Source: an uncultured Bacteroidales bacterium (GTDB lineage: Bacteria > Bacteroidota > Bacteroidia > Bacteroidales > Paludibacteraceae). From it: 64,000 nt of DNA. The stretch lies in the NCBI GenBank assembly GCA_900319105.1, contig ONND01000007.1, positions 117,569 to 181,568 on the forward strand, written 5' to 3'. The notes beneath the pieces were generated by a model. The model was not told the origin of the DNA. It was given only the letters and a program-made list of their open reading frames with translations, and did no database searches. Shown one piece after another: positions 50,123 to 59,462 of this stretch (positions within the stretch are counted from its first letter, which is position 1; every line of letters begins with the position of its first letter). Position numbers and translations under genes: made by a program.

Positions 50123-51598
50123 CTACCTTGCGCTGGGCAGATGCCCGAAATACTCCTTATAGCATTTGGAGAAATAGCCGGGAGAGGAGAAACATAGTTC
50201 GAGCGCCACCTGCTGGATGGTCATGTCGGTGGTACGCAGCAACTCATCCGCGCGGACTAACCGGCGCTCACGGATGTAGTCTAAAGGCCCCTTGCCGGTG
50301 ATTGCCTTGACGCGGCGGAAAATCTGCGTGCGGCTCAACGCAAGCGCGCTACCCAGAAACTCCACATTCAGCTTCGGATCGGTCAAATGGTCATCTACAA
50401 TCTGCTTCAGCCTTTCCCCGAAGGCTACATCGCGGTGACTCAGTTGAATGGCTTCCTGTACCTCCTCCAACTGCGGTAAGATATCCCGCTTGATTTCCTT
50501 TTTGATGCTTCCCTGGGAATAGAATAAAAAAGCGAGTATGATCAGGAAAAGAAAACTGACGCCTACGATGATCAACACGATCACTATGCGCCCATAGCGG
50601 ATCTGTTGCCATCGCGATTCGGATTGCAACTGTACTATATGCAGGGTCTCAAAATCATGCATCCGCGCGCGGTACTGCATCAGCATCGGATTGGCAATAC
50701 TGGCATCTATCAGGATGGTCTCCAGTATCGTATCGCGCACAAAGGGCTCTCGGGACAATATGTGCGCGGCTGTTTCTATAATCATATCTCCTCGTGAGGG
50801 ATAGGTGGCGGAGCACTCGATGGTGCCGTCCAGGATAGCCTCCAACCCCAGTGTAATACCGTCCACACCCATGATCCGCACGCTGCCTTTTCCGTACCCT
50901 TTACTGTCGCGTACTGCCTCTGCCGCTCCGATAGCCATCAGGTCGTTATGCGCCACAATGGCATCTACATCCTTGTGACTCCGCAGATAGTCGGCCACTA
51001 CGCGGTAGGCGTCCTCTTTGTACCACGCCCCCATGACGGACGCTACTTCGGGATGGATGCCGCCGGATTGGGCTATCCGGTCTGCCATTCCTTGGTGACG
51101 GAGCGTTGCCGGCGTCGAGCCGGGAAGACCGGCTACCTCTAATACATGAAGCGCCTGTTTTTGGGTCGATTGGATAGATAATACCCAGTCCGCCATCAAC
51201 TGACCTACACGGTAGTTGTCTCCGCCGATAAAAGCAGTCCAATCCTCACCGCTTACTCGCCTGTCTGCAATAATGACAGGTATTCCCGCGCTATAGGCTC
51301 GGGTAACGGCAGGCTTGACCTCCTCCCCTACATTAGGACTGACAATCAGCAAATCCACCCGCTCGGCGATGAAACTGTCTATCTGCGCGCATTGCAACTC
51401 ACTACTGCCGTACGCGATGCGCCGCGATATGCGCATCTCCGGATGCAGCAATAACTCACGCTCCATCTCATCATTCATTTTTTGCCGCCACGCATCATCC
51501 AAACATTGGCTCAGACCGATACGATACTGTCCCTGACGCGTGCTACATCCCGTCAAAACAAATAGTAAAACAAATGTACTGATAATTATGTTTCTCAT
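50123..51598 (-). CDS. Periplasmic sugar-binding sensor fused through one membrane helix to an AraC DNA-binding domain
   Basis: A 491-residue regulator. The N-terminus is lipoprotein-like (LLFVLTGCS, Cys18). Residues about 25-300 form a LacI/ribose-binding-type periplasmic domain (RIGLSQCLDDAWRQKM, VDLLIVSPNVGEEV, IIADRRVSGEDWTAFIGGDN, AIVAHNDLMAIGAAEAV, IMGVDGI). One transmembrane helix is at about 336-360, a short linker helix follows, and an AraC-type double HTH fills about 395-491 (LSRTQIFRRVKAITG, MTIQQVALELCFSSPGYFSKCYKEYFG). There is no kinase, receiver or Y_Y_Y propeller, unlike hybrid two-component regulators of known fructan loci. It probably senses fructose and activates the downstream operon. 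Promoter at 51619-51650. Confidence 0.9.
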   Translation of the reverse strand: MRNIIISTFVLLFVLTGCSTRQGQYRIGLSQCLDDAWRQKMNDEMERELLLHPEMRISRRIAYGSSELQCAQIDSFIAERVDLLIVSPNVGEEVKPAVTRAYSAGIPVIIADRRVSGEDWTAFIGGDNYRVGQLMADWVLSIQSTQKQALHVLEVAGLPGSTPATLRHQGMADRIAQSGGIHPEVASVMGAWYKEDAYRVVADYLRSHKDVDAIVAHNDLMAIGAAEAVRDSKGYGKGSVRIMGVDGITLGLEAILDGTIECSATYPSRGDMIIETAAHILSREPFVRDTILETILIDASIANPMLMQYRARMHDFETLHIVQLQSESRWQQIRYGRIVIVLIIVGVSFLFLIILAFLFYSQGSIKKEIKRDILPQLEEVQEAIQLSHRDVAFGERLKQIVDDHLTDPKLNVEFLGSALALSRTQIFRRVKAITGKGPLDYIRERRLVRADELLRTTDMTIQQVALELCFSSPGYFSKCYKEYFGHLPSAR

Positions 51599-51600
51599 GC

Positions 51601-51624
51601 TGCAACATTTTCACACTGCAAAAT
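51601..51624. promoter_or_regulatory. Possible autoregulatory boxes in the regulator leader
   Basis: Two boxes like those of the fructan operator, CTGCAACAT (51600-51608) and CTGCAAAAT (51616-51624), flank TTTCACA between the regulator ATG and its -7 box. The shared form is YTGCAAMAW. This would place the regulator over its own transcription start. Confidence 0.45.
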
Positions 51625-51650
51625 TAGCGCTTTTTTTTGACATATGCAAG
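51619..51650 (-). promoter_or_regulatory. Promoter of the fructan regulator gene
   Basis: Minus-strand CTTG (51647-51650), 20-bp spacer with eight A's, TAATTTTG (51619-51626); ATG 21 nt downstream. Confidence 0.85.
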
Positions 51651-51678
51651 CATACACGCATTTTTTTTCATCTTTTTA

Positions 51679-51710
51679 TTTGCGTATGCCGTTTTTTTTT
51701 CGTACCTTTG
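51679..51710 (+). promoter_or_regulatory. Promoter of tamB
   Basis: TTTG (51679-51682), 20-bp spacer with nine T's instead of A's, TACCTTTG (51703-51710). The -7 box is part of the perfect inverted repeat CCTTTGC-AGCC-GCAAAGG (51705-51722). ATG at 51727. Confidence 0.85.
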
Positions 51711-51726
51711 CAGCCGCAAAGGTCAG

Positions 51727-54700
51727 ATGAAGCGAATAGGCTACATATTATCCGTGTTGATCGTGAGCGTATTGCTGGTAAGCGGTATGCTCATCGCCGC
51801 GTTGATGAGCGACCGCGTCGAGACGGCTGCCGTGCGCCTCGTGGCGGAGGAGTTCTCCCGCGCGCTCGGTACCAAAGCGAGCGTGGGCGCGATGGAGTAT
51901 CGTTTCCCCGCGCGCGTCGCACTCAAGGATGTCTATATCGAGGACCGGCAGCGCGACACCCTCTTGTATGCCGGAGAACTCTATGTCCATTTACGGCCCT
52001 TGGCGCTCAAGAACAACGAGATACGCTTCAGTCATGTACGCGTGCAGGATGTCGTAGCGAACCTCTACCGCTTGCCCGATAGTACCTGGAACTACGCGTT
52101 CCTCATCCCTCCGAAGGAAGAGAAGAAGAAAGAGTCATCCCCGCTGCAGAGCTTGATCTCAGTCCGCGATATACGGCTGGATAACATACGTGTCCGGTAT
52201 GAGGACTACGAGGCCTTCTTGGATCATGCCCGGATGGACCTTCATCAGTTCAGCGAAGACAAACTCGACGCGCAAATCTCTGAACTCGCCGGCACCGTCC
52301 ACCGTTCACCGTCCACCGTCCACCGTCCACCCTTTAAGGTCGAAGACCTCCAGGCTCATCTGATCATCAATGACTCGGCGCTGCTGATGCCGACCCTTAC
52401 CGCACGTCTGCCACGCTCACGGCTCGACATAAGCGGTATAGAGGTGCGGTTCCCGCAAGGCGATACCTTATACCTCAGCAAGTCTGCGCATGACATCACT
52501 TTCGCCCTCAATTTTCATGAGGCGGAGTTGGTGCCATCGGACTTGGCGCTCTTTGTGCCGCAGATGAAGCGTCTGCATAAGCCCGTCACCTTAGCCGGTA
52601 CATTCGGCGGCACACTTGACTCGCTCTATTTCCGCAATATAGCCATCCGCTATGATGGACAGGCCGTGCTTGAAGGCGACGTGAGTGCGGTAGGTCTGCC
52701 GGATCTCAAAAACCCCTACCTGCGTGCTAATCTCAAGGATCTGCAGACCAACGCTGCCCGCCTGCAGGATTTCCTCTCACGGCTCCAAGGTCGGCCTGTT
52801 CAGTTGCCCGCGGAGCTGCACCGCTTAGGTACGATCCACTACCGCGGATTAGCCGAAGGACGGCTCCATGACCTGACGCTCCACGGCGCGTTCCGTACCG
52901 CCCTGGGGGCTATCACGACGGACGGTGAGTTTCACGCCGATTCGCTCTTTGCGCACATGGATTATGACGCGCGTATCGTGGGACGTAACTTCCGCTTGGG
53001 GCGCATGGTCAATCATGCGCCGTTGCGCTCCGTGACGCTCGATGTGCAATCCAAGGGCGAGATCTTCGCCGGCGACTCAACCCACGAGCGTACTATCTAC
53101 GGTGACGTCAAGGCGTTCGTGCGCCAACTGACCTATAAGAACTACACCTATAGTGCCCTGCGTTTTGACGGACGGTACGAGCCCGGACGATACGCCGGAC
53201 GAAGCAGTATAGATGACGAGCACCTGAAGGCGGAGTTCGACGGCGTGGTCAAGCTGCGCAATGTCGATCCCGAGATCAATTGCAACCTGCGGTGCCATCA
53301 TTTCGATGTGCAGCCTTTCGGTCTGACCGGCCTGCTCAGCACCCTCCGTACACGCTTTGCTTTAGCGGTTGATCTGAATGGTTCGGAGACGGAGCGAGTG
53401 AGTGGCTATATGACAATCGACTCCCTCTTCGTCGCCACCTCCCGCGACTCAATCCTCATGAACCAGATGACGCTTCTCGCCTCCGGTGAGGTAGGGCATA
53501 GCAAGGCGTTCACCCTGCGCTCCGACTATCTCACAGCGCAGCTGGACGGCATTTTCCGATACAAAGATATTGGTCCGGCTTTCCAGGCGATGATGCATCA
53601 CTATCTGCCATCGGCGGTGTTGGCGCCAGCGGAAGAATGGCAACCTGTCTCCTTTAACCTCCGCGCCGACGGTCAGCGACTGAGGGATATACAACGGCTC
53701 TATACGGCGCCTTTCACCCTCAGCGATCATCCGGTCTTCACTGCCGACGCGCGGCTGGAGAACGGCGAAGAGCCGCATATAGAAGCGCGTTTCTTTGCGC
53801 CGGGAGTACGTGCCGGTAGTACACCGGTGCACGACCTGACGGTGACGCTCAATACGATTGATACCCTGCGCCACCAGGGCGGTAAAGGCTCGGGACTCTC
53901 CTTCAGTATATCCGCCGAGGCGCTGCAGATGCATACTGTCCTCTCGGCGCTCGCCTACCACGATACGCTCCTGACGCATCTCACGCTCCGACAGCAGGCG
54001 ATGATGGACGAGATGCTACCCGAGGGATGGCGCAATCTCACCCCGCGCGAGTTACAGCGTGCTCTATCGGATCTCTCCGGACGCGAACGACAACGCGCTC
54101 TGCTTTCCGCCCAGCGCGCCGGTACCTACGGAGGAGACCTCAAGCTGATCACACGTTTCACCCGTTATAACAAACAGCCGCTCATCGACGTGCACATGTT
54201 GCCCGGCACACTGCTCCTGCGCGACTCGCTATACTCCCTCTCGGAGAGTCGTATCACGTATTGCCAAGCGGACCAAACGGTAGAGGTGGATCACTTTAAT
54301 TTTGAAGGCGGAGGCCAACACTTGCGCGTACATGGTGTAGCGTCGAAGCGAGCCACCGATACGCTTGCGGTCGATCTGCAGAAAGTGAACGCAGCTTATG
54401 TCGTGCCCTTCATCCTGCCCGTCCAGACGATTATGTTCAATGGCCTGCTGACCGGTCAGGCGAGCATCACCAGCGTGCTTAAAAAGCCGCAGATAGATAC
54501 GCAGATACATATTGACTCGATGGGGCTGAACAACTGCTATTTCGGCGAGGCTGAAGTGGATTTGCATATTAGCGACTCTCTCGCCTTCCACGCCGATGTC
54601 AACAGGCCGGACCGTAAGGTAGTGGACCTCGACGGCAAAGCGCTCTTCGACGGAACAGGCCGATGGGAACTGGATATGACGGCGGACTCAGTGCCGCTGG

Positions 54701-56367
54701 CTTTTGTCAACCATTGGACCGCTACGGTGCTGGAGGATCTGCAGGGCAACGCCACCGGCCGCGTGGTCGTAGGCGGCTATAACGGGATGGTCTATGTGCT
54801 GCTGAACGCAGCGGCGCAGAACGCATCCCTCACCCTCCCTTGGACCGGATGCCGATATACGATACCCGAGGACACCATCGTCATGGATACAACCGCTATC
54901 CTCTTCCCCAACGTCCATCTGACCGATGCCGAGGGCAACAGCGTGACCATCGACGGCGGGATCTACCATGACCAGTTCCGCGATTTTGCCCTCGACCTGC
55001 ATGTGGAGGCAGATAATGCGCTGGTCTTCGACCAGGATAAACAGGGCGAGATGCTACGCGGGCATGTTTATGCCAACGGTACGGTGGATGTGTTCGGAAA
55101 TGAAGATGACCTGACCGTACTCGCCGACGCGGTTACTACCCGTAACTCGTTCTTCCGGCTCAGCATAGACCAGGTGTCCAATGCCAGCTCGTCTAACTTC
55201 ATCCATTTTGTGGAGCACCCCGATACCACCGCAGGTGCCCTCCAGGAGACCGACCTCGATAACATAGACATCGATATCAATGCGGTCAATGCGCCGGCAG
55301 TAATAGCCACCCGTCGAGCCAAATGTCTGTTGCAGTTAGGCATCGAGGTGAACCCGCAGTTGCAGTTCCAACTGGTGCTCGGCGAGCGGAACGGAGACAT
55401 GATCCAGGCGCGGGGAAGCGGTGCGCTGAGGCTCACGTATGATACCGAGACCGGCGACACGCGCCTGTTAGGTACCTACGAAATCGAGCGCGGTACACTC
55501 AACTATACGATCGCTAACATGATCCGTAAGGAGTTCAGCATTGCCGACGGATCGACCGTCGTCTTCTCCGGCGAACCCTCTAACCCGCAACTCGACGTGA
55601 CCGCCAAGTATCGCGTGACGGCGAACCTCAAGGACCTCTTCGGCGAAGATATAGACATGCTCTCGACCAGCCGCACGAACATACCCGTCTTGACCTGTCT
55701 GCACCTCAAAGGACCGCTGACGAACCCGATCCTCTCTTTCTCGCTTGAGTTCCCCCTCAGCGACCAGTCAATCCAGCAGCAGGTACGCCAGATCATTAAC
55801 ACGGACGAGATGCTAATGCGTCAGGTGGTTTATCTCCTGGCTTTCGGACGCTTCTTCACGCCCGAGTCGATGAAGTACAACGCCCAGTCCGCAACGCTCA
55901 ACTCCACCTATTCGCTGCTCTCTTCGACCGTCACGGGACAGATCAACGCCTGGCTGTCCAAACTGACGAATATGTTCACCCTCGGTGTGGCGATCCGTGC
56001 CGACGGTGAGGGAGCTACCGCCAGCCAGGAGTACGAGGCGCAGTTCCAGTTGCAGCCGATAGACCGGCTTATCATCAATGGTAATTTCGGCTACCGGTAC
56101 AACGATATATCCAACCGGCCTTTCTTCGGCGACCTGGATGTAGAGGTGCTCCTGACCCCCGACGGCCAGTGGCGACTCAAGGGATACACCCATACTGTCG
56201 ATAAGTACTCGCTTCGCCAGGCCGCTATGATACAAGGCGTAGGCTTCATGTGGAAGAAAGATTTCAACTGGCCGTCGCTCCAAAAGAAAGAGAGCAAGGA
56301 GAAAGGTGAGCCGGTGGTCGTTCATGTAGAGAAACCCAAGAAGGAAAAGCCCAAGAAAAAAGAGTAG
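51727..56367 (+). CDS. tamB: TamB-family translocation/assembly protein
   Basis: A 1546-residue protein with an N-terminal membrane anchor (about 5-27) and a very long repetitive beta-rich body, as in TamB/AsmA-like bridges between inner and outer membrane for lipid or outer-membrane-protein transport. The C-terminal TamB (DUF490) domain covers about 1160-1520 (RGTLNYTIANMIRKEFSI, NPQLDVTAKYRV, GNFGYRYNDISNRPFFGDLD). The final tail is Lys/Glu-rich. Start at MKRIGYILSV, 16 nt after the -7 box. Around residue 190-201, TVHRSPSTVHRPP is encoded by a 7-bp tandem repeat. Monocistronic, ended by the hairpin at 56361-56390. Confidence 0.92.
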   Translation: MKRIGYILSVLIVSVLLVSGMLIAALMSDRVETAAVRLVAEEFSRALGTKASVGAMEYRFPARVALKDVYIEDRQRDTLLYAGELYVHLRPLALKNNEIRFSHVRVQDVVANLYRLPDSTWNYAFLIPPKEEKKKESSPLQSLISVRDIRLDNIRVRYEDYEAFLDHARMDLHQFSEDKLDAQISELAGTVHRSPSTVHRPPFKVEDLQAHLIINDSALLMPTLTARLPRSRLDISGIEVRFPQGDTLYLSKSAHDITFALNFHEAELVPSDLALFVPQMKRLHKPVTLAGTFGGTLDSLYFRNIAIRYDGQAVLEGDVSAVGLPDLKNPYLRANLKDLQTNAARLQDFLSRLQGRPVQLPAELHRLGTIHYRGLAEGRLHDLTLHGAFRTALGAITTDGEFHADSLFAHMDYDARIVGRNFRLGRMVNHAPLRSVTLDVQSKGEIFAGDSTHERTIYGDVKAFVRQLTYKNYTYSALRFDGRYEPGRYAGRSSIDDEHLKAEFDGVVKLRNVDPEINCNLRCHHFDVQPFGLTGLLSTLRTRFALAVDLNGSETERVSGYMTIDSLFVATSRDSILMNQMTLLASGEVGHSKAFTLRSDYLTAQLDGIFRYKDIGPAFQAMMHHYLPSAVLAPAEEWQPVSFNLRADGQRLRDIQRLYTAPFTLSDHPVFTADARLENGEEPHIEARFFAPGVRAGSTPVHDLTVTLNTIDTLRHQGGKGSGLSFSISAEALQMHTVLSALAYHDTLLTHLTLRQQAMMDEMLPEGWRNLTPRELQRALSDLSGRERQRALLSAQRAGTYGGDLKLITRFTRYNKQPLIDVHMLPGTLLLRDSLYSLSESRITYCQADQTVEVDHFNFEGGGQHLRVHGVASKRATDTLAVDLQKVNAAYVVPFILPVQTIMFNGLLTGQASITSVLKKPQIDTQIHIDSMGLNNCYFGEAEVDLHISDSLAFHADVNRPDRKVVDLDGKALFDGTGRWELDMTADSVPLAFVNHWTATVLEDLQGNATGRVVVGGYNGMVYVLLNAAAQNASLTLPWTGCRYTIPEDTIVMDTTAILFPNVHLTDAEGNSVTIDGGIYHDQFRDFALDLHVEADNALVFDQDKQGEMLRGHVYANGTVDVFGNEDDLTVLADAVTTRNSFFRLSIDQVSNASSSNFIHFVEHPDTTAGALQETDLDNIDIDINAVNAPAVIATRRAKCLLQLGIEVNPQLQFQLVLGERNGDMIQARGSGALRLTYDTETGDTRLLGTYEIERGTLNYTIANMIRKEFSIADGSTVVFSGEPSNPQLDVTAKYRVTANLKDLFGEDIDMLSTSRTNIPVLTCLHLKGPLTNPILSFSLEFPLSDQSIQQQVRQIINTDEMLMRQVVYLLAFGRFFTPESMKYNAQSATLNSTYSLLSSTVTGQINAWLSKLTNMFTLGVAIRADGEGATASQEYEAQFQLQPIDRLIINGNFGYRYNDISNRPFFGDLDVEVLLTPDGQWRLKGYTHTVDKYSLRQAAMIQGVGFMWKKDFNWPSLQKKESKEKGEPVVVHVEKPKKEKPKKKE
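52293..52331 (+). repeat. 7-bp tandem repeat inside tamB
   Basis: Five copies of CACCGTC (one with a final T) plus CACC. The unit length is not a multiple of three, so a gain or loss of one copy would shift the frame of tamB after about residue 190. Confidence 0.88.
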
Positions 56368-56390
56368 CCGTTCGGGCTACTCTTTTTTAT
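56361..56390. terminator. Bidirectional terminator between tamB and pnp
   Basis: Stem AGAGTAGCC/GGGCTACTCT (56361-56382) with A's before and T's after, serving both convergent genes; the tamB stop codon is inside the stem. A perfect 20-bp palindrome, ATCGACCATGCATGGTCGAT, follows at 56394-56413 with T's to its right, possibly a second terminator for tamB. Confidence 0.85.
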
Positions 56391-56420
56391 TGTATCGACC
56401 ATGCATGGTCGATTCTTTTT

Positions 56421-58682
56421 TTATCCGCGCTTCTCAGGACGCGGTCCGCGACGCTCGGGACGGGGACCTCTTTCGAGACGTGCTCCGTCGCTGTTCTCGC
56501 GACGAGGGCGCTCACGCTTCTCCGGCTCGGTATAGCCTTCGGGTTTCTCCTTCAGCGCACGGGCGCTCAGACGGAACTTACCGGTCTTCTGGTCGATCTC
56601 TAACAGCTTGATGCGGATGTGATCGCCCTCTTTGATGCCGGTCTCTTCCATGGTCTCGTAGCGCTTCCAGTCGATCTCGCTGATGTGCAGCAGACCTTCC
56701 TTACCAGGCATGAACTCTACGAAGCAGCCGTACGGCATAAGGCTCTTAACCACCGAGTCGTACTCTTCGCCTACCTCCGGCAGAGCCACAATCGCCTTGA
56801 TCTTCGCGATAGCGGCTGCCATCTGTTCGCCGTTGTTGGAGGCAACCTCTACCTTACCGCCCTTCTCATCTTCGTCGATAGAGATGACAGCGCCGGTCTC
56901 AGCCTGGATGCCTTGGATGATCTTACCGCCCGGGCCAATAACAGCACCGATCATGTCTTTCGGGATATAGAAGGAAGTGATACGCGGAGCGTGCGGCTTG
57001 AGGTCGGCACGCGGAGCCGGCATGCACTCGAGGATCTTACCGAGGATGTACATACGTGCCTCGTGCGCCTGTGCGAGCGCGTTCTCTAATATCTCATAAC
57101 TCAGACCATCTACCTTGATATCCATCTGGCAAGCGGTCAGACCGTCCTTCGTACCGGTGGTCTTGAAATCCATGTCGCCCAGGTGGTCCTCATCGCCGAG
57201 GATATCGGAGAGGATAGCGTAGTTCTTACCCTGGTTCTCCGAGATCAGACCCATCGCAATACCGCTGACAGGCTTCTTCATCGGAACACCGGCATCCATG
57301 AGCGCGAGCGTTCCGGCGCAAACGGTAGCCATAGAGCTGGAACCGTTGGACTCCAGAATATCACTTACTACGCGTACGGTATAAGGAAAATCTTCAGGGA
57401 TCATGTTCTTCAGCGCACGGCAAGCGAGGTTACCGTGACCGATCTCACGACGGCCTACACCACGCTGCGCCTTAGCCTCACCCGTTGAGAACGGCGGGAA
57501 GTTATAGTGCAGCAGGAACTTATCGGTGCCCTGGATCAATGCCTCGTCAACGATCTTCTCGTCACGGCTGGTGCCGAGGGTCACAGTCGAGAGAGATTGA
57601 GTCTCACCACGGGTAAAGATAGAACTTCCGTGAGGGCCGGGTAGGTAACCCACCTCACACCAGATCGGACGGATCTCAGTGGTCTTACGGCCGTCGAGAC
57701 GCTTGCCCTCGTCGAGCACAGCGCGACGCATCGCCTCTTTCTCGACATCGTGATAGTAGCGGTCAACCAATGCTGCTACCTCGTCGATATCCACGCCGAG
57801 AGCCTCTGCACGGGCAGCCATATAATCGGTTTTCTCCGTCTTGAAATCCTCGCATATCTGGCTGAACATCGCCTCGCGGTGGTGCTTGTCGGTGTCAGCA
57901 CTCGTAGCCTGTGCGTAAGCACGTGCGTAAGAGTAGTCGTGTACCGCTTGCTTCAACTCATCGTCGTTCACCTCGTGGCAGTATTCGCGCTTGGTCTCTT
58001 TGCCATAAGCCTTCATCATCTCGTTGATAGCGAGGCACTGCGGCTTGATGGCCTCGTGCGCAGCCTTGATTGCCTCCAGCATAACGGATTCGGGCACTTC
58101 TTTCATCTCGCCCTCAACCATCATAATGTTGTCATACGTAGCGGCTACCATTAGTTCGAGGTCTGCATGCTCGCACTGCTCGAAAGTCGGGTTGATCACC
58201 ATCTTACCGTCCACGCAGGCTACACGTACCTCACTCACCGGACCCTCAAAAGGAATATCCGAGCAAGCAAGAGCCGCACCTGCTGCGAGTCCGGCAATGC
58301 TCTCTGGCATGTCGATACCGTCAGCGGAATACATCGTTACGTTAACGAATGTCTCTGCGTGATAGTTGGAAGGGAAGAGGGGACGAAGGGCGCGGTCAAT
58401 CAGACGTGCAATCAGGATCTCATAATCTGATGCTTTGCCTTCGCGGCGGGTAAAACCGCCCGGGAAGCGTCCTGCGGACGCAAATTTCTCTTTGTACTCT
58501 ACGGTCAGCGGCATAAAATCAGTGCCGGGAACCGCATCTTTTGCGGAGCAGACGGTGGCGAGAATCATCGTGTTGCCGAGGGTTGCCATCACAGCGCCAT
58601 CGGCTTGTTTGGCCAACTTGCCTGTCTCCAGTTTGATCACTCGTCCATCGGGAAGAGCGATTTCTTTGGTAACAATATTCAT
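56421..58682 (-). CDS. pnp: Polyribonucleotide nucleotidyltransferase (PNPase)
   Basis: Phosphorolytic 3'-5' exoribonuclease and RNA polymerase of the degradosome type. A 753-residue protein with two RNase PH domains (about 1-145 and 305-545: [36 protein letters not shown]), a KH domain (about 563-632, GxxG as IGPGGK) and an S1 domain (about 633-710, [20 protein letters not shown]). The last 40 residues are Arg/Pro/Glu repeats ([16 protein letters not shown]), a likely disordered RNA-binding tail. Own promoter at 58749-58780. Confidence 0.98.
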   Translation of the reverse strand: MNIVTKEIALPDGRVIKLETGKLAKQADGAVMATLGNTMILATVCSAKDAVPGTDFMPLTVEYKEKFASAGRFPGGFTRREGKASDYEILIARLIDRALRPLFPSNYHAETFVNVTMYSADGIDMPESIAGLAAGAALACSDIPFEGPVSEVRVACVDGKMVINPTFEQCEHADLELMVAATYDNIMMVEGEMKEVPESVMLEAIKAAHEAIKPQCLAINEMMKAYGKETKREYCHEVNDDELKQAVHDYSYARAYAQATSADTDKHHREAMFSQICEDFKTEKTDYMAARAEALGVDIDEVAALVDRYYHDVEKEAMRRAVLDEGKRLDGRKTTEIRPIWCEVGYLPGPHGSSIFTRGETQSLSTVTLGTSRDEKIVDEALIQGTDKFLLHYNFPPFSTGEAKAQRGVGRREIGHGNLACRALKNMIPEDFPYTVRVVSDILESNGSSSMATVCAGTLALMDAGVPMKKPVSGIAMGLISENQGKNYAILSDILGDEDHLGDMDFKTTGTKDGLTACQMDIKVDGLSYEILENALAQAHEARMYILGKILECMPAPRADLKPHAPRITSFYIPKDMIGAVIGPGGKIIQGIQAETGAVISIDEDEKGGKVEVASNNGEQMAAAIAKIKAIVALPEVGEEYDSVVKSLMPYGCFVEFMPGKEGLLHISEIDWKRYETMEETGIKEGDHIRIKLLEIDQKTGKFRLSARALKEKPEGYTEPEKRERPRRENSDGARLERGPRPERRGPRPEKRG

Positions 58683-58748
58683 CTTAAATTCGTTATAAAT
58701 AGTCGCCGTTTGCGACCTTGTTAATTAATAGACCTACAAAAAGTCGCA

Positions 58749-58780
58749 CAAAGGTACAGCTTTTTTTTGACATACGCAAT
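58749..58780 (-). promoter_or_regulatory. Promoter of pnp
   Basis: Minus-strand ATTG (58777-58780), 20-bp spacer with eight A's, TACCTTTG (58749-58756). The leader is about 60 nt. Confidence 0.82.
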
Positions 58781-58832
58781 AGATTTTTTCATTTTGCATG
58801 CAATTTTCGACATTTCGGGCCTTTTGGGACAC

Positions 58833-58857
58833 AAAAAAACGCCACCGAAGTGACGTT
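58833..58857 (-). terminator. Terminator of rplS
   Basis: On the minus strand AACGTCAC-TTCG-GTGGCGTT, a UUCG-type tetraloop with one G-U pair, followed by seven T's. Between it and the rplS stop lie TTGTACA/TTTGTAC words. Confidence 0.88.
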
Positions 58858-58893
58858 TTTGTCATTGTACATTGTACTTTGTTCCTTTGTACA

Positions 58894-59247
58894 TTACTTA
58901 GCGCGGCGCTCTTGGATGCGGGCTTTCTTACCCGTACGCTCGCGGAGGTAATACAGTTTAGCACGACGTACTTTACCGTACTTGTTCACTGTAATGCTCT
59001 CAATGAAGGGGCTGTCCATCGGGAAGATACGCTCTACACCAACGTTGCCACTCATCTTACGAACCGTGAAGCGCTTCTTGTCGCCGCTACCGTGGATGCA
59101 AATAACATCACCGCGGAACTCCTGTACACGCTCTTTGTTTCCCTCTTTGATACGGTAACCGATAGTTACCTGATCACCTGCCTTGAATGCAGGGAATTCT
59201 TTCTTCTCGCCGGCAAAAGCTTGCTCAGCTACCTTGATTAAATCCAT
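58894..59247 (-). CDS. rplS: 50S ribosomal protein L19
   Basis: A 117-residue ribosomal protein at the 30S-50S interface. Clear L19 features: FKAGDQVTIGYRIKEGNKER, QEFRGDVICIHG, FTVRKMSGNVGVERIFP, KVRRAKLYYLRERTGKKARI. Normal length, own promoter (59365-59396) and own terminator. In many bacteria rplS follows rpsP-rimM-trmD; here it stands alone. Confidence 0.98.
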   Translation of the reverse strand: MDLIKVAEQAFAGEKKEFPAFKAGDQVTIGYRIKEGNKERVQEFRGDVICIHGSGDKKRFTVRKMSGNVGVERIFPMDSPFIESITVNKYGKVRRAKLYYLRERTGKKARIQERRAK

Positions 59248-59364
59248 TTCGTTTACTCTTTTTTATGGATTCGTTAATACGTTAAGAGCATTTACTACTA
59301 TTCGGTCGTTAACTCATTCACTCGTTAACCCCTAATTCAATCGCCAGAGGCTCAAAACGGGCTG

Positions 59365-59396
59365 CAAAATTACTGCTTTTTTTTGAATTGACCAAA
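59365..59396 (-). promoter_or_regulatory. Promoter of rplS
   Basis: Minus-strand TTTG (59393-59396), 20-bp spacer with eight A's and GCAG, TAATTTTG (59365-59372). The leader is about 110 nt, with CGTTAA-type words. Confidence 0.85.
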
Positions 59397-59421
59397 TAAA
59401 ATTGCATTTTTTTGTCTTTTT

Positions 59422-59453
59422 CTTGCATATTTACGAAAAAAGCAGTACTTTTG
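59422..59453 (+). promoter_or_regulatory. Promoter of aroC
   Basis: CTTG (59422-59425), 20-bp spacer with an A-tract and GCAG, TACTTTTG (59446-59453); the ATG is only 9 nt after the -7 box, so the mRNA is leaderless or nearly so. Confidence 0.82.
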
Positions 59454-59462
59454 TAGCGAATT

